A stretch of DNA of 6,358 nt from Thermoplasmata archaeon (GCA_030044105.1 JASHWL010000110.1:1-6358), one strand, 5' to 3'; numbered from the stretch's first letter, positions 1-5,677 are shown. The notes: generated by a model from the sequence alone, not told the origin. Numbers and translations are program-made.

Positions 1-257
1 GCCCCGAGCGAGAGCACGCCGACGATGCCGGCCGAGAGGAAGACGTAGAGCTGCAGGGCCGCGCTGTTCACGGAGCCGAGGAAGACCGCCGACTCCACTC
101 CCATCGCGGCCGCGGCGAGAGCGAGTCCGCTGCCCCACATGACCTGCGAGCGCGAGCGGGTCTCCGCGAATCGCGCGAGCGCCCGGGCCGTCAGCACCGC
201 CAGGAGGGTGGTGAGCCCGAGCAGCGAGACCGCGATCGCGAGGGAGGTCGCGTCCAT
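1..257 (-). CDS. Multi-pass membrane protein, N-terminal part (C-terminus beyond window edge)
   Basis: An ATG at 257 opens a reading frame that runs without a stop to the window edge, giving the first 85 residues. It is strongly hydrophobic, with three likely membrane helices at about residues 5-24, 41-61 and 66-85. A basic, polar loop (RALARFAETRSRSQ, residues 25-38) separates helices 1 and 2, which suggests that loop faces the cytoplasm. Third codon positions are nearly all G or C, as in the other genes, which supports real coding. No catalytic motif is visible in the part present and I do not recognise the family; an integral membrane protein of unknown function is as far as the sequence goes. 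The gene is divergent from the GNAT gene to its right. Upstream of the ATG there is only a weak A/T spot (285-289), so its promoter is unclear. Confidence 0.6.
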   Translation of the reverse strand, partial: MDATSLAIAVSLLGLTTLLAVLTARALARFAETRSRSQVMWGSGLALAAAAMGVESAVFLGSVNSAALQLYVFLSAGIVGVLSLG

Positions 258-412
258 CGTGTGGGGGCGACGTGGGCGCCGGGGTTGATGCGCCGGCCGT
301 ACGAACGGTACCTTCCGACCGGACCGGCCCTCGCCGCGCGCCCGCGCGACCGCGGGCACGCTCAAGCGGACCCGGGACTCTCCCCGAGCGGGGGCGGCGC
401 GTGGAACCTGCA

Positions 413-937
413 GTGCCCGGCGGAAGGCTCGTCGACCTCGAGGGGGCGGACCGTGAGCGCGCCCTCCCGGCCATCCGGGACGGCTTCGAGGGGATCTACC
501 GGTGGCATGCGAAGCGCACGCTGCGGGACATCGCCCGGGTGCGCGCGATCGAGGTGGATCGCGAGGTCGTGGGCGTCGCGATGCTCGAGCTGCTGGTCCC
601 CGAGGTCGGGTACGTCTACTACCTCGCGGTCCGCACCCCGTGGCGCCACCGGGGCGTGGGGGTCCGCCTGCTCGACGACGCGCTCGACTGGTTCCGGGCC
701 TCCCGGGCGCGGGTGGTCTACGCGGCCGCGGAGGAGCACAACACCGCCTCGCTCGCGCTGTTCCGTTCGCGCGGCTTCCGCCTCGTCGACCGGGCCGAGC
801 CGGGCTGGCGGGAGGGAGGACTGGGAGCGTGGGGTCTCCGCAGTCGGATGCGGATCGTGTTCGGCGAGGTGCTCCTGGGTCTCCGCCTCGCGCCCGAGCC
901 GGCCGGCGGGGCCGGGCGAGGACCGCGGCAGGTTTGA
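413..937 (+). CDS. GNAT-family N-acetyltransferase
   Basis: Predicted acetyl-CoA-dependent N-acetyltransferase of unknown substrate, probably cytosolic. From the GTG at 413 it has 174 residues. The acetyl-CoA-binding motif A is clear: a hydrophobic strand YYLAV followed by RHRGVG (R78, G81 and G83 fit the Q/R-x-x-G-x-G/A signature) and an amphipathic helix. Motif B follows as EEHNTASLALFRSRGF (about residues 107-122), typical of GNAT proteins. The start is uncertain. The frame is open back to a GTG at 272, with another GTG at 401. Codons before 413 have many A or T third positions, unlike the rest of the gene, so the first stretch is probably non-coding; 401 is the main alternative. The last ~20 residues are low-complexity Gly/Ala/Arg. 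The M3A peptidase gene begins 26 bases downstream on the same strand, and its TATA-like element lies on this gene's stop codon. The family is secure; substrate and start are not. Confidence 0.8.
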   Translation: MPGGRLVDLEGADRERALPAIRDGFEGIYRWHAKRTLRDIARVRAIEVDREVVGVAMLELLVPEVGYVYYLAVRTPWRHRGVGVRLLDDALDWFRASRARVVYAAAEEHNTASLALFRSRGFRLVDRAEPGWREGGLGAWGLRSRMRIVFGEVLLGLRLAPEPAGGAGRGPRQV

Positions 938-941
938 ACTA
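933..941 (+). promoter_or_regulatory. TATA-like element upstream of the M3A peptidase
   Basis: TTTGAACTA is an isolated A/T-rich patch in very GC-rich sequence, 23-31 bases before the ATG at 964. This is where an archaeal TATA box would sit for a leaderless transcript. It contains the stop codon of the GNAT gene (TGA, 935-937). It is weaker than the three minus-strand examples in this window, because G and C interrupt the A/T run. Confidence 0.35.
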
Positions 942-963
942 GGGGAGGGGCGTCCGCCCGGCG

Positions 964-2979
964 ATGCCCGAGGCAGCCCGGATCGACGACCGGACGGGGT
1001 TGGGCGACCTGCCGTTCGACCTCGATGCGGACGCGGTGCGGCGCCGGGGTCTGGCCGCGCTCCGCCGATCGGAGGAGCAGCTCGACGAGCTGCTCGCGCT
1101 CGAGAGCGCGCCGACCGAGACGAACTTCCTCGCGCCGCTGGACCGGATCCTCCTGGGCGCGGGCGACGTCGGGATCCACGGCCACCTCCTGTTCTCGGCC
1201 CATCCGGACGCGGAGGCGCGGACCGCCGGCCGGGAGGTGTCCGAGGCGGCCGACGCCTTCTTCCACGCGGTGCGGCTCAACGCACGACTCTACGGCCGGC
1301 TCGGCGAGCTGGCGCAGGGAGCCCTCGATCCCCCGAACGCGTTCGCGCTCGAGAAGCTCCGGCGGGACATGCGGCGCGCCGGCGTCGAGAAGGACGGGCC
1401 GACCCGCGAGCGGCTCCTCGCGCTGAACCGGGCGATCGACGCGACGGGCAACCAGTTCCTCGAGAACATCGCACGCCGGGTCCGCTGGATCGACCTCGAG
1501 GACGTGCGCCAGCTCGCGGGCCTGCCCGCGGACTACCTCGCGTCGCACCGGCCCGGCCCGGACGGCCGGATCCGCATCACGACGCAGTACCCCGACGTCG
1601 GGCCCATCCTCTCCTACGCGGACGATCCCGACGTGCGCCGACGGGCGCTGCACGAGTTCATGAACCGGGCCTACCCCGAGAACCTCCCGGTGCTCGACGC
1701 GCTGGTCGCCCAGCGGGCGGAGTTCGCCCGGTTGCTGGGCTACTCCAGCTACGCGGCGTACGCCCTCGAGGACAAGATGGTGGGGACGACCGAAGCGGCC
1801 CACGCGCTGCTCGATCGGGCGCGCGGGCTCCTGCAGGTCCCGGCACGAGCCGAGGTCGACCGCGTGCTGCGGCGCAAGCAGCGCGATCACCCCGAGGCCC
1901 GCCGGCTCGAGGCGTGGGACTCCCGGTTCTTCGCGGGCCTCGGCTACTACGACGAGAAGATCCGCCAGGAGGAGTTCGGTGTCGATCTCAAGTCGCTGCG
2001 CCGCTTCCTGCCCTACGGCGCGGTCCGCGACGGGCTCTTCGAGCTCTGCCGGGAGCTCTTCGGCCTGGAGTTCGTTCCGGCGCCGGAGGCCGGACGGCTG
2101 CATCCGAGCGTCGGCGTGTACGACGTGGCCCGGGGCGGGTCGCCGATCGGCCGGATCTATCTCGACATGGTCCCCCGCGAGGGGAAGTTCAGCCACGCCG
2201 CCTGCTTCCCGGTGCGGCGCGGACTCGGCGAGGTCCAGCGGCCGCAGGTCGCGCTCCTGTGCAACTTCCTCGACCCGGGCACGCCGGTCGAGACCGCCCG
2301 GCTGGAGTACAGCCACGTCGTGACCTTCTTCCACGAGTTCGGCCACCTCTTGCACGTGCTCCTGAGCGGGGCCACCGCACGGATCTACAACGGGATGGAA
2401 CATCTCGAGTGGGACTTCGTCGAGGCGCCGAGCCAGCTGTTCGAGGAATGGGCCCGGGATCCGGCGACGCTCGCCCGGTTCGCTCGCGATCCCGACTCGG
2501 GGGAGCGGATCCCCGGCGACGCCCTCGCCCGCCTCAAGGCGTCGGAGGCGCTGGGCCGGTCGGCCACGTGGCTCCGCCAGACGGCGCTCGCGGCGATCTC
2601 GCTCGAGCTCTACGAGCACGAGCCCCCGCCCGGCGGCGTCGGCGAGCTCCTGCGGACGACCTTCGACCAGTACGCGCCGGACCCGATGCCCCGCGACTAC
2701 CACTTCGAGGCCGCCTTCGGCCACCTCCACTGCTACTCGGCCTGCTACTACACCTACCTCTGGTCGGTCGTGATCGCCCGCGACCTCGTCGGCCCGTTCC
2801 TGGAGAAGGGGGACCTCACCGACCCCACGATCGCGGCCCGCTACGCGCGCGAGATCCTCGCACCCGGGAGCACCCGGCCCGCGGCGGAGCTCGTGCGCAC
2901 CTACCTCGGACGGGAGTTCAACTTCGAGGCGTTCGAGCGGTGGGTCACCGCGACCGCCCGGGCCCCGGCCGCGTCGTAG
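964..2979 (+). CDS. M3A-family zinc oligopeptidase (thimet oligopeptidase / oligopeptidase A / Dcp-like)
   Basis: Cytosolic zinc metallopeptidase predicted to cleave short peptides released by larger proteases. At 671 residues it matches the usual M3A length (about 680-690), and there is no signal peptide. The mostly helical N-terminal part (roughly 1-420) corresponds to the channel-forming domain. The gluzincin motif HEFGH lies at 457-461: H457 and H461 bind zinc, E458 is the catalytic base. The third ligand is E487 in DFVEAPSQ, a hallmark of M3A rather than M3B (PepF). Near the C-terminus, FGHLHCYSACYYTYLW (585-600) aligns with the substrate-binding His/Tyr block of thimet oligopeptidase, with H587, Y591, Y595 and Y598 matching its functional residues, although the loop after H587 is one residue shorter and lacks the usual glycines. 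Purine-rich AGGGGAGGGG at 941-950 is far (13 bases) from the ATG; a leaderless start is also possible. It follows the GNAT gene by 26 bases. Confidence 0.95.
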   Translation: MPEAARIDDRTGLGDLPFDLDADAVRRRGLAALRRSEEQLDELLALESAPTETNFLAPLDRILLGAGDVGIHGHLLFSAHPDAEARTAGREVSEAADAFFHAVRLNARLYGRLGELAQGALDPPNAFALEKLRRDMRRAGVEKDGPTRERLLALNRAIDATGNQFLENIARRVRWIDLEDVRQLAGLPADYLASHRPGPDGRIRITTQYPDVGPILSYADDPDVRRRALHEFMNRAYPENLPVLDALVAQRAEFARLLGYSSYAAYALEDKMVGTTEAAHALLDRARGLLQVPARAEVDRVLRRKQRDHPEARRLEAWDSRFFAGLGYYDEKIRQEEFGVDLKSLRRFLPYGAVRDGLFELCRELFGLEFVPAPEAGRLHPSVGVYDVARGGSPIGRIYLDMVPREGKFSHAACFPVRRGLGEVQRPQVALLCNFLDPGTPVETARLEYSHVVTFFHEFGHLLHVLLSGATARIYNGMEHLEWDFVEAPSQLFEEWARDPATLARFARDPDSGERIPGDALARLKASEALGRSATWLRQTALAAISLELYEHEPPPGGVGELLRTTFDQYAPDPMPRDYHFEAAFGHLHCYSACYYTYLWSVVIARDLVGPFLEKGDLTDPTIAARYAREILAPGSTRPAAELVRTYLGREFNFEAFERWVTATARAPAAS

Positions 2980-2997
2980 CGCGCCGGGGCGGCGCGC

Positions 2998-3267
2998 TCA
3001 GTCGAGGAAGTCGTGCGCCCAGCGCAGGCCGAACGAGACCCAGGTGGTCGCGAGCGCCCCGAAGAGCACCAGCAGCGAGACCAGCACCACGACCGCGGTC
3101 TGGAAGAGCGAGAACCCGTGCGCCCAGAAGGCGACGTAGAGGAGCGTGAAGCTGACCCAGCCCACGACCCCGACGATCGAGAGCGCGACCGCGCGTCGCA
3201 GCCGGCCCAGGCGCTGACCCATGAACCGGCGCGGCCACTCCGGATCCCACGTCGAGTCGTCGGACAT
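2998..3267 (-). CDS. Small two-helix membrane protein, unknown function
   Basis: An 89-residue protein starting at the ATG at 3267. The N-terminus is acidic and Trp-containing (MSDDSTWDPEW), followed by a basic stretch (RRFMGQRLGRLRR, residues 13-25). Two strongly hydrophobic segments at about 27-48 and 54-78 are likely membrane helices. The basic stretch before helix 1 and the polar tail (RWAHDFLD) suggest both termini face the cytoplasm. I do not recognise a named family and no catalytic motif is visible. The frame stays open upstream to 3627, but that extension is antisense to the SRPBCC gene and has no membrane or domain character. The ATG at 3267 also has a TATA-like element at exactly -24 to -30, which supports this start. 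The gene converges on the M3A peptidase, with 18 bases between their stop codons. Confidence 0.75.
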   Translation of the reverse strand: MSDDSTWDPEWPRRFMGQRLGRLRRAVALSIVGVVGWVSFTLLYVAFWAHGFSLFQTAVVVLVSLLVLFGALATTWVSFGLRWAHDFLD

Positions 3268-3290
3268 CGACCGGCCACCGGACTCACGGG

Positions 3291-3297
3291 ATAAGAA
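3291..3297 (-). promoter_or_regulatory. TATA box of the small membrane protein gene
   Basis: On the minus strand this reads TTCTTAT, at -30 to -24 from the ATG at 3267, with a T-rich run (TTTCC) just upstream. In archaea TBP binds about 26 bases before the transcription start, so this implies a transcript beginning at or next to the start codon. On the plus strand the same patch (GATAAGAAGG) could serve the divergent SRPBCC gene, but the spacing there would require a leader of roughly 50 bases. Confidence 0.6.
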
Positions 3298-3369
3298 GGA
3301 AACGCACGCGAAGTTCCCCGCGACGCAACGCCTTTGGCCCGCGCGGGGTTCCGCGTCCGCGGGTGGGGG

Positions 3370-3879
3370 ATGGCGGGCCGATCGGGGCGGGGGCCGGCGC
3401 AGACGTTCCACGTGCACGTCGAGATCCGCGCGCCGATCGCCTACGTCTTCCGCTGGTGCACGGACTACCGAGCGGACGACGCGCGGCGCGAGAAGGACCG
3501 GTACGTCCGGCGCATCCTCGCCCGCGCGCCGCGCCGGGTCGTCTACGAGGACCTGGGGGACCACGAGGGCGGGGGCTGGTGGTGGTCGCGCTACGCGGTC
3601 GACCTGCGGCCCCCCGCGGCGTGGCACGCCGAGAGCGTCGGCGCCTACCGCACGCTCACGCTCGACTACGCGCTCACCGCGCTCGGACCGGAGCGGACCC
3701 GCTTCGACCTCACCTGGCGCCGCTGGCCCACCGCGCTCGGTCCGCGGCGCGTCGGCCGGGCGGCGATGGAGCGGGAGACGACCCGGGCGTGGAAGAACTT
3801 CGCCGCGGCGCTCGAAGCGGACTACCGGCGGGAGCGCCCGGCCCGGCGGCGGGGACGGCGGGCTACGCCTGGATCGTGA
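3370..3879 (+). CDS. SRPBCC (START/Bet v1-like) domain protein
   Basis: A 169-residue protein with the pattern of the SRPBCC helix-grip fold, which forms a deep pocket for hydrophobic ligands. An early strand and helix read FHVHVEIRAPIAYVFRWCTD (about residues 13-32), matching the 'v.i.APi..Vf....d' opening of polyketide-cyclase/START-like proteins. Alternating strands follow (RRVVYEDLG, WWWSRYAVDL, YRTLTLDYAL, TRFDLTWRRW), then a long C-terminal helix (about 129-155) of the kind that closes the pocket. The ligand cannot be predicted. ATG 3370 is chosen; a TTG at 3334 is in frame but would add 12 low-complexity residues. A G-rich tract (3361-3369) abuts the ATG, too close for a normal Shine-Dalgarno. 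The 3' end overlaps the convergent SSB gene by 17 bases (3863-3879). The Arg-rich tail (RPARRRGRRATPGS) lies partly in that overlap. Confidence 0.72.
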   Translation: MAGRSGRGPAQTFHVHVEIRAPIAYVFRWCTDYRADDARREKDRYVRRILARAPRRVVYEDLGDHEGGGWWWSRYAVDLRPPAAWHAESVGAYRTLTLDYALTALGPERTRFDLTWRRWPTALGPRRVGRAAMERETTRAWKNFAAALEADYRRERPARRRGRRATPGS

Positions 3880-4150
3880 TCTTTCCGGACCGGCCCATCG
3901 AGATCTGCAGCTTGCCGCGGAAGTCCTTGACCCAGCCGTCGGTGATGCGGATCTTCTGGCCGACCGTGTAGCGGGTCGTGTCGGCGCCCCAGAGGGTGAG
4001 CGTGATCGTCCCGGTCTCGTCCTGGAGGGTCGCGTCGGCGACCTGGGACGGCCCCCGGGAGGTCGTCACGTTCCGCACGGGACTGATCGCGGTGATCGTC
4101 GCGTCGATGGTCGCGTTCTGGTTCGCCCGGAGGGTCGCGATGCCGGCCAT
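3863..4150 (-). CDS. Single-OB-fold ssDNA-binding protein (archaeal SSB, Sulfolobus type)
   Basis: Binds single-stranded DNA during replication, repair and recombination. The 95 residues are essentially one OB fold and align along their whole length with the OB domain of Sulfolobus SSB. Conserved blocks are LQDETGTITLTLWG (42-55, strands 2-3) and GWVKDFRGKLQISMGRSGKI (72-91, strands 4-5). The aromatic residues that stack on DNA bases in the Sulfolobus protein (W56, W75, F79) have counterparts at W54, W73 and F77 with the same spacing. The protein ends immediately after the fold, so the flexible Gly-rich, acidic protein-interaction tail of Sulfolobus SSB is missing. There is no zinc-finger domain of the kind in euryarchaeal RPA. 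The ATG at 4150 has its own TATA box at -23 to -30, so it can be transcribed independently of ribA, which ends 51 bases upstream. Its 3' end overlaps the SRPBCC gene. It could instead be an OB-fold tRNA- or RNA-binding protein, but the aromatic pattern favours SSB. Confidence 0.88.
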   Translation of the reverse strand: MAGIATLRANQNATIDATITAISPVRNVTTSRGPSQVADATLQDETGTITLTLWGADTTRYTVGQKIRITDGWVKDFRGKLQISMGRSGKITIQA

Positions 4151-4172
4151 GGCGGCGGGGGGAGCCGGGTCG

Positions 4173-4180
4173 AGATAAAA
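4173..4180 (-). promoter_or_regulatory. TATA box of the SSB gene
   Basis: TTTTATCT on the minus strand, at -30 to -23 from the ATG at 4150, is the best TATA match in the window. It is preceded by A-containing GGAACAAC, which could act as the TFB-recognition element. The spacing predicts a leaderless mRNA. The element lies in the short gap between the ribA stop (4202) and the SSB start. Confidence 0.7.
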
Positions 4181-4201
4181 GTTGTTCCGGCGACGGCCGG
4201 G

Positions 4202-4906
4202 CTACGGGAACGAGGACGGGTCGGTCATCTCCTCTTCCTGCTCGAGCTCCAGCAGGTGGCCGAGCTTCCGTTGCTTGGTCGCCATGTAGGCGGCGTCGAA
4301 CCGGTTCGGCGGGACGATGACCGGGATCCGGCCCACGATCTTCACGCCGTGCTCCTGGAGGTCCCGCATCTTGTTCGGGTTGTTGGTCATGATCTGGATC
4401 GACCGGACCTTGAGCGTGCCGAGCATGTGCGCGGCGATCTCGTAGTCCCGCTCGTCGGCCCGGAACCCGAGCACCTCGTTGGCCTGGACGGTGTCGTAGC
4501 CATCGTCCTGCAGCTGGTAGGCCCGGATCTTGTTGACGAACCCGATGCCCCGGCCCTCCTGGCGCAGGTAGAGCACGATCCCGCGCTCCATCTGGCCGAT
4601 CCGCTCGAGCGACTCGATCAGCTGGTCCCGGCAGTCGCAGCGCAGCGACCCGATCGCGTCGCCCGTGAGGCACTCGGAGTGGATGCGCACGGGGACGGCC
4701 TCGGCGCCGACGACGTTCCCGTGGACGAACGCGGCGTGCTCCTTGCGGTCGTGGCTGTTCCAGAACGCCGCGACCTGGTACTCCCCGAACCGGGTCGGGA
4801 GGTGGGCGAGCGCCATCATCCGGACGCAGACCTCCGGCGTGTCCGGACACACGTGCGACTCGTTCTCCTTGAGGAGCGCGGCGGCGACGTCGGCCGGGAT
4901 GCCCAT
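4202..4906 (-). CDS. ribA: GTP cyclohydrolase II (RibA)
   Basis: Converts GTP to 2,5-diamino-6-ribosylamino-pyrimidinone 5'-phosphate, formate and pyrophosphate, the first committed step of riboflavin (FMN/FAD) synthesis; cytosolic, zinc-dependent. All catalytic landmarks are present with a constant offset of 25 from E. coli RibA. The zinc ligands are C79, C90 and C92 in SECLTGDAIGSLRCDC. The GTP-phosphate loop is RQEGRGIG (115-122), followed by Y130. The pair D151 and R153 in GFRADERDY corresponds to E. coli D126/R128. The segment TNNPNKM (174-180) is also conserved. At 234 residues it is longer than E. coli RibA (about 196): there is a 25-residue N-terminal extension with two cysteines (C20, C27) and an acidic C-terminal tail. 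No DHBP synthase (RibB) domain is fused. It starts at the ATG at 4906, with a TATA box at -24 to -29. No other rib gene is in view. Many archaea use the unrelated GTP cyclohydrolase III, so a bacterial-type RibA here suggests ancient transfer. Confidence 0.96.
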   Translation of the reverse strand: MGIPADVAAALLKENESHVCPDTPEVCVRMMALAHLPTRFGEYQVAAFWNSHDRKEHAAFVHGNVVGAEAVPVRIHSECLTGDAIGSLRCDCRDQLIESLERIGQMERGIVLYLRQEGRGIGFVNKIRAYQLQDDGYDTVQANEVLGFRADERDYEIAAHMLGTLKVRSIQIMTNNPNKMRDLQEHGVKIVGRIPVIVPPNRFDAAYMATKQRKLGHLLELEQEEEMTDPSSFP

Positions 4907-4919
4907 CGGGGGGCCGAGC

Positions 4920-4929
4920 CGGGGCCCCG
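4920..4929. repeat. Perfect 10-bp palindrome beside the ribA TATA box
   Basis: CGGGGCCCCG is a perfect dyad directly next to the ribA TATA element, covering -23 to -14 from the ribA start. A repressor bound here could block the preinitiation complex. The sequence is low-complexity G/C, so chance occurrence in this GC-rich genome is quite possible. Confidence 0.3.
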
Positions 4930-4936
4930 ATTAAAG
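4930..4936 (-). promoter_or_regulatory. TATA box of ribA
   Basis: CTTTAAT on the minus strand; the T/A core sits at -29 to -24 from the ATG at 4906, giving the same leaderless spacing as the SSB and small-membrane-protein promoters. The TAA stop codon of the upstream GNAT gene (4931-4933) lies inside the element, so ribA has its own promoter at the very end of its neighbour. Confidence 0.65.
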
Positions 4937-5500
4937 GGGACGGTTACCCCGAGGCGACCGGGTGCGTCCGGAGCCGGGGGCCCTCCGCGCCGCCCGGCCC
5001 GGGGCCGGTCGACGAGGGCCCAGGCGCTGGAGCAGATGCACGTCGATCCGGCGCCCGAATTTGACGCCGACCTCGCGCATCACGCCCACGGGGCGGAAGC
5101 CGAAGGCGCGGTGGAGGCGCTGGCTCGCGGGGTTGCCCTCCGCGATCCGGGCGAGCAGGGTGTGGAATCCCCGACGGTCGGCCTCCCCGACGAGGCGCCC
5201 GAGCAAGGCGCGCCCGACGCCCCGGCCCCGGTGGCCGGCGGCGACGTACTCCGAGACCTCGGCCGTGGCGGCGTAGGCCCGGCGATCCGACCAGGCGCTC
5301 AGCGAGGCCCAGCCGACCACGCCGCGCGCGTCGACCGCCACCAGGACCAGGTACGGAGCCCGATGCGCGGACCACCACGCCCGGTCCGCCGCGACGCTCC
5401 GCGGCTCGGTATCGAACGTCGCCGTCGTGGTCGCGACCGCGTCGTTGTAGATCGACCGCACCGCCTCCCGGTCGCGCGGGAGGGCCGGGCGGACGACCAC
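4931..5500 (-). CDS. GNAT acetyltransferase, phosphinothricin N-acetyltransferase-like (PAT/Bar-like)
   Basis: Predicted acetyl-CoA-dependent N-acetyltransferase. The sequence follows the PAT/Bar subfamily: an opening VVVRPALPRDREAVRSIYND, the strand EVSEYVA, acetyl-CoA loop HRGRGVG (about residues 90-96), EGNPASQRLHRAFGF (121-135), and the family-typical ending VGVKFGRRIDVHLLQ (144-158). Relatives acetylate the amino group of phosphinothricin, methionine sulfone/sulfoximine or related amino acids; the true substrate here is unknown. The start is uncertain. GTG 5500 (189 residues) places the first strand where PAT proteins begin. GTGs at 5536 and 5590 are in frame but add Arg/Pro-rich sequence with many A/T third positions. 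About 30 C-terminal residues (Arg/Pro/Gly-rich) extend past the usual PAT end, also with relaxed third positions, probably read-through to the next chance stop. The gene is divergent from the zinc-finger gene and co-directional with ribA, whose TATA box contains this stop codon. Confidence 0.85.
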   Translation of the reverse strand: MVVRPALPRDREAVRSIYNDAVATTTATFDTEPRSVAADRAWWSAHRAPYLVLVAVDARGVVGWASLSAWSDRRAYAATAEVSEYVAAGHRGRGVGRALLGRLVGEADRRGFHTLLARIAEGNPASQRLHRAFGFRPVGVMREVGVKFGRRIDVHLLQRLGPRRPAPGRAARRAPGSGRTRSPRGNRPL

Positions 5501-5618
5501 GGGAGCCGGGGGAGCGCGGACGGGTCGGGAGCGCACGGGACCTCGCGATTCGGACGCTCGGCGGCGCTTGATGGCTTCGGCGCGCCCCACCCCAAGGACT
5601 TAGAGCCGGAACTCGATG

Positions 5619-5636
5619 CCCCCGCGACCGCGGGGG
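5619..5636. repeat. Perfect inverted repeat in the GNAT/zinc-finger divergent region
   Basis: Two 8-base arms, CCCCCGCG (5619-5626) and CGCGGGGG (5629-5636), are separated by two bases (AC). The dyad centre lies about 50 bases before the zinc-finger ATG and about 127 bases upstream of the chosen GNAT start. It could be an operator shared by the divergent genes, or a hairpin in the zinc-finger leader. The rest of the 5501-5677 intergenic region holds only a weak A/T patch (ACTTAGAG, 5598-5605) that might act as a promoter element in either direction. Confidence 0.4.
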
Positions 5637-5677
5637 ACCCCGGCCGGGCGGAGCTTCCCGGACCCGGGGGGCGGCAG

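Noticed and set aside
272..412. Longer start for the first GNAT protein (GTG at 272)
   Set aside because: Third codon positions here are often A or T, unlike the gene body, and the start would leave only 14 bases to the divergent gene. GTG 401 remains possible.
718..2730. 670-residue minus-strand open frame
   Set aside because: Antisense mirror of the M3A peptidase; no recognisable domain, while the plus strand encodes a complete enzyme.
2980..2997. Possible bidirectional terminator between the M3A and small membrane protein genes
   Set aside because: The 18-base gap is short and GC-rich, with no T-run and no convincing hairpin.
261..3149. 962-residue plus-strand open frame
   Set aside because: Shadow of the GNAT and M3A genes in another frame: Arg/Pro/Gly/Ala-rich, no domain, and stop codons are scarce in such GC-rich DNA.
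3268..3627. N-terminal extension of the small membrane protein up to 3627
   Set aside because: It would be antisense to the SRPBCC gene and lacks membrane or domain character; the ATG at 3267 has a correctly spaced TATA element.
3822..4850. 342-residue minus-strand open frame across ribA and SSB
   Set aside because: Out of frame with both real genes; Arg/Pro/Gly-rich low-complexity translation, without motifs.
4202..5500. Riboflavin gene cluster or FMN riboswitch around ribA
   Set aside because: No other rib gene is in the window, and the predicted leaderless ribA transcript leaves no room for a riboswitch.
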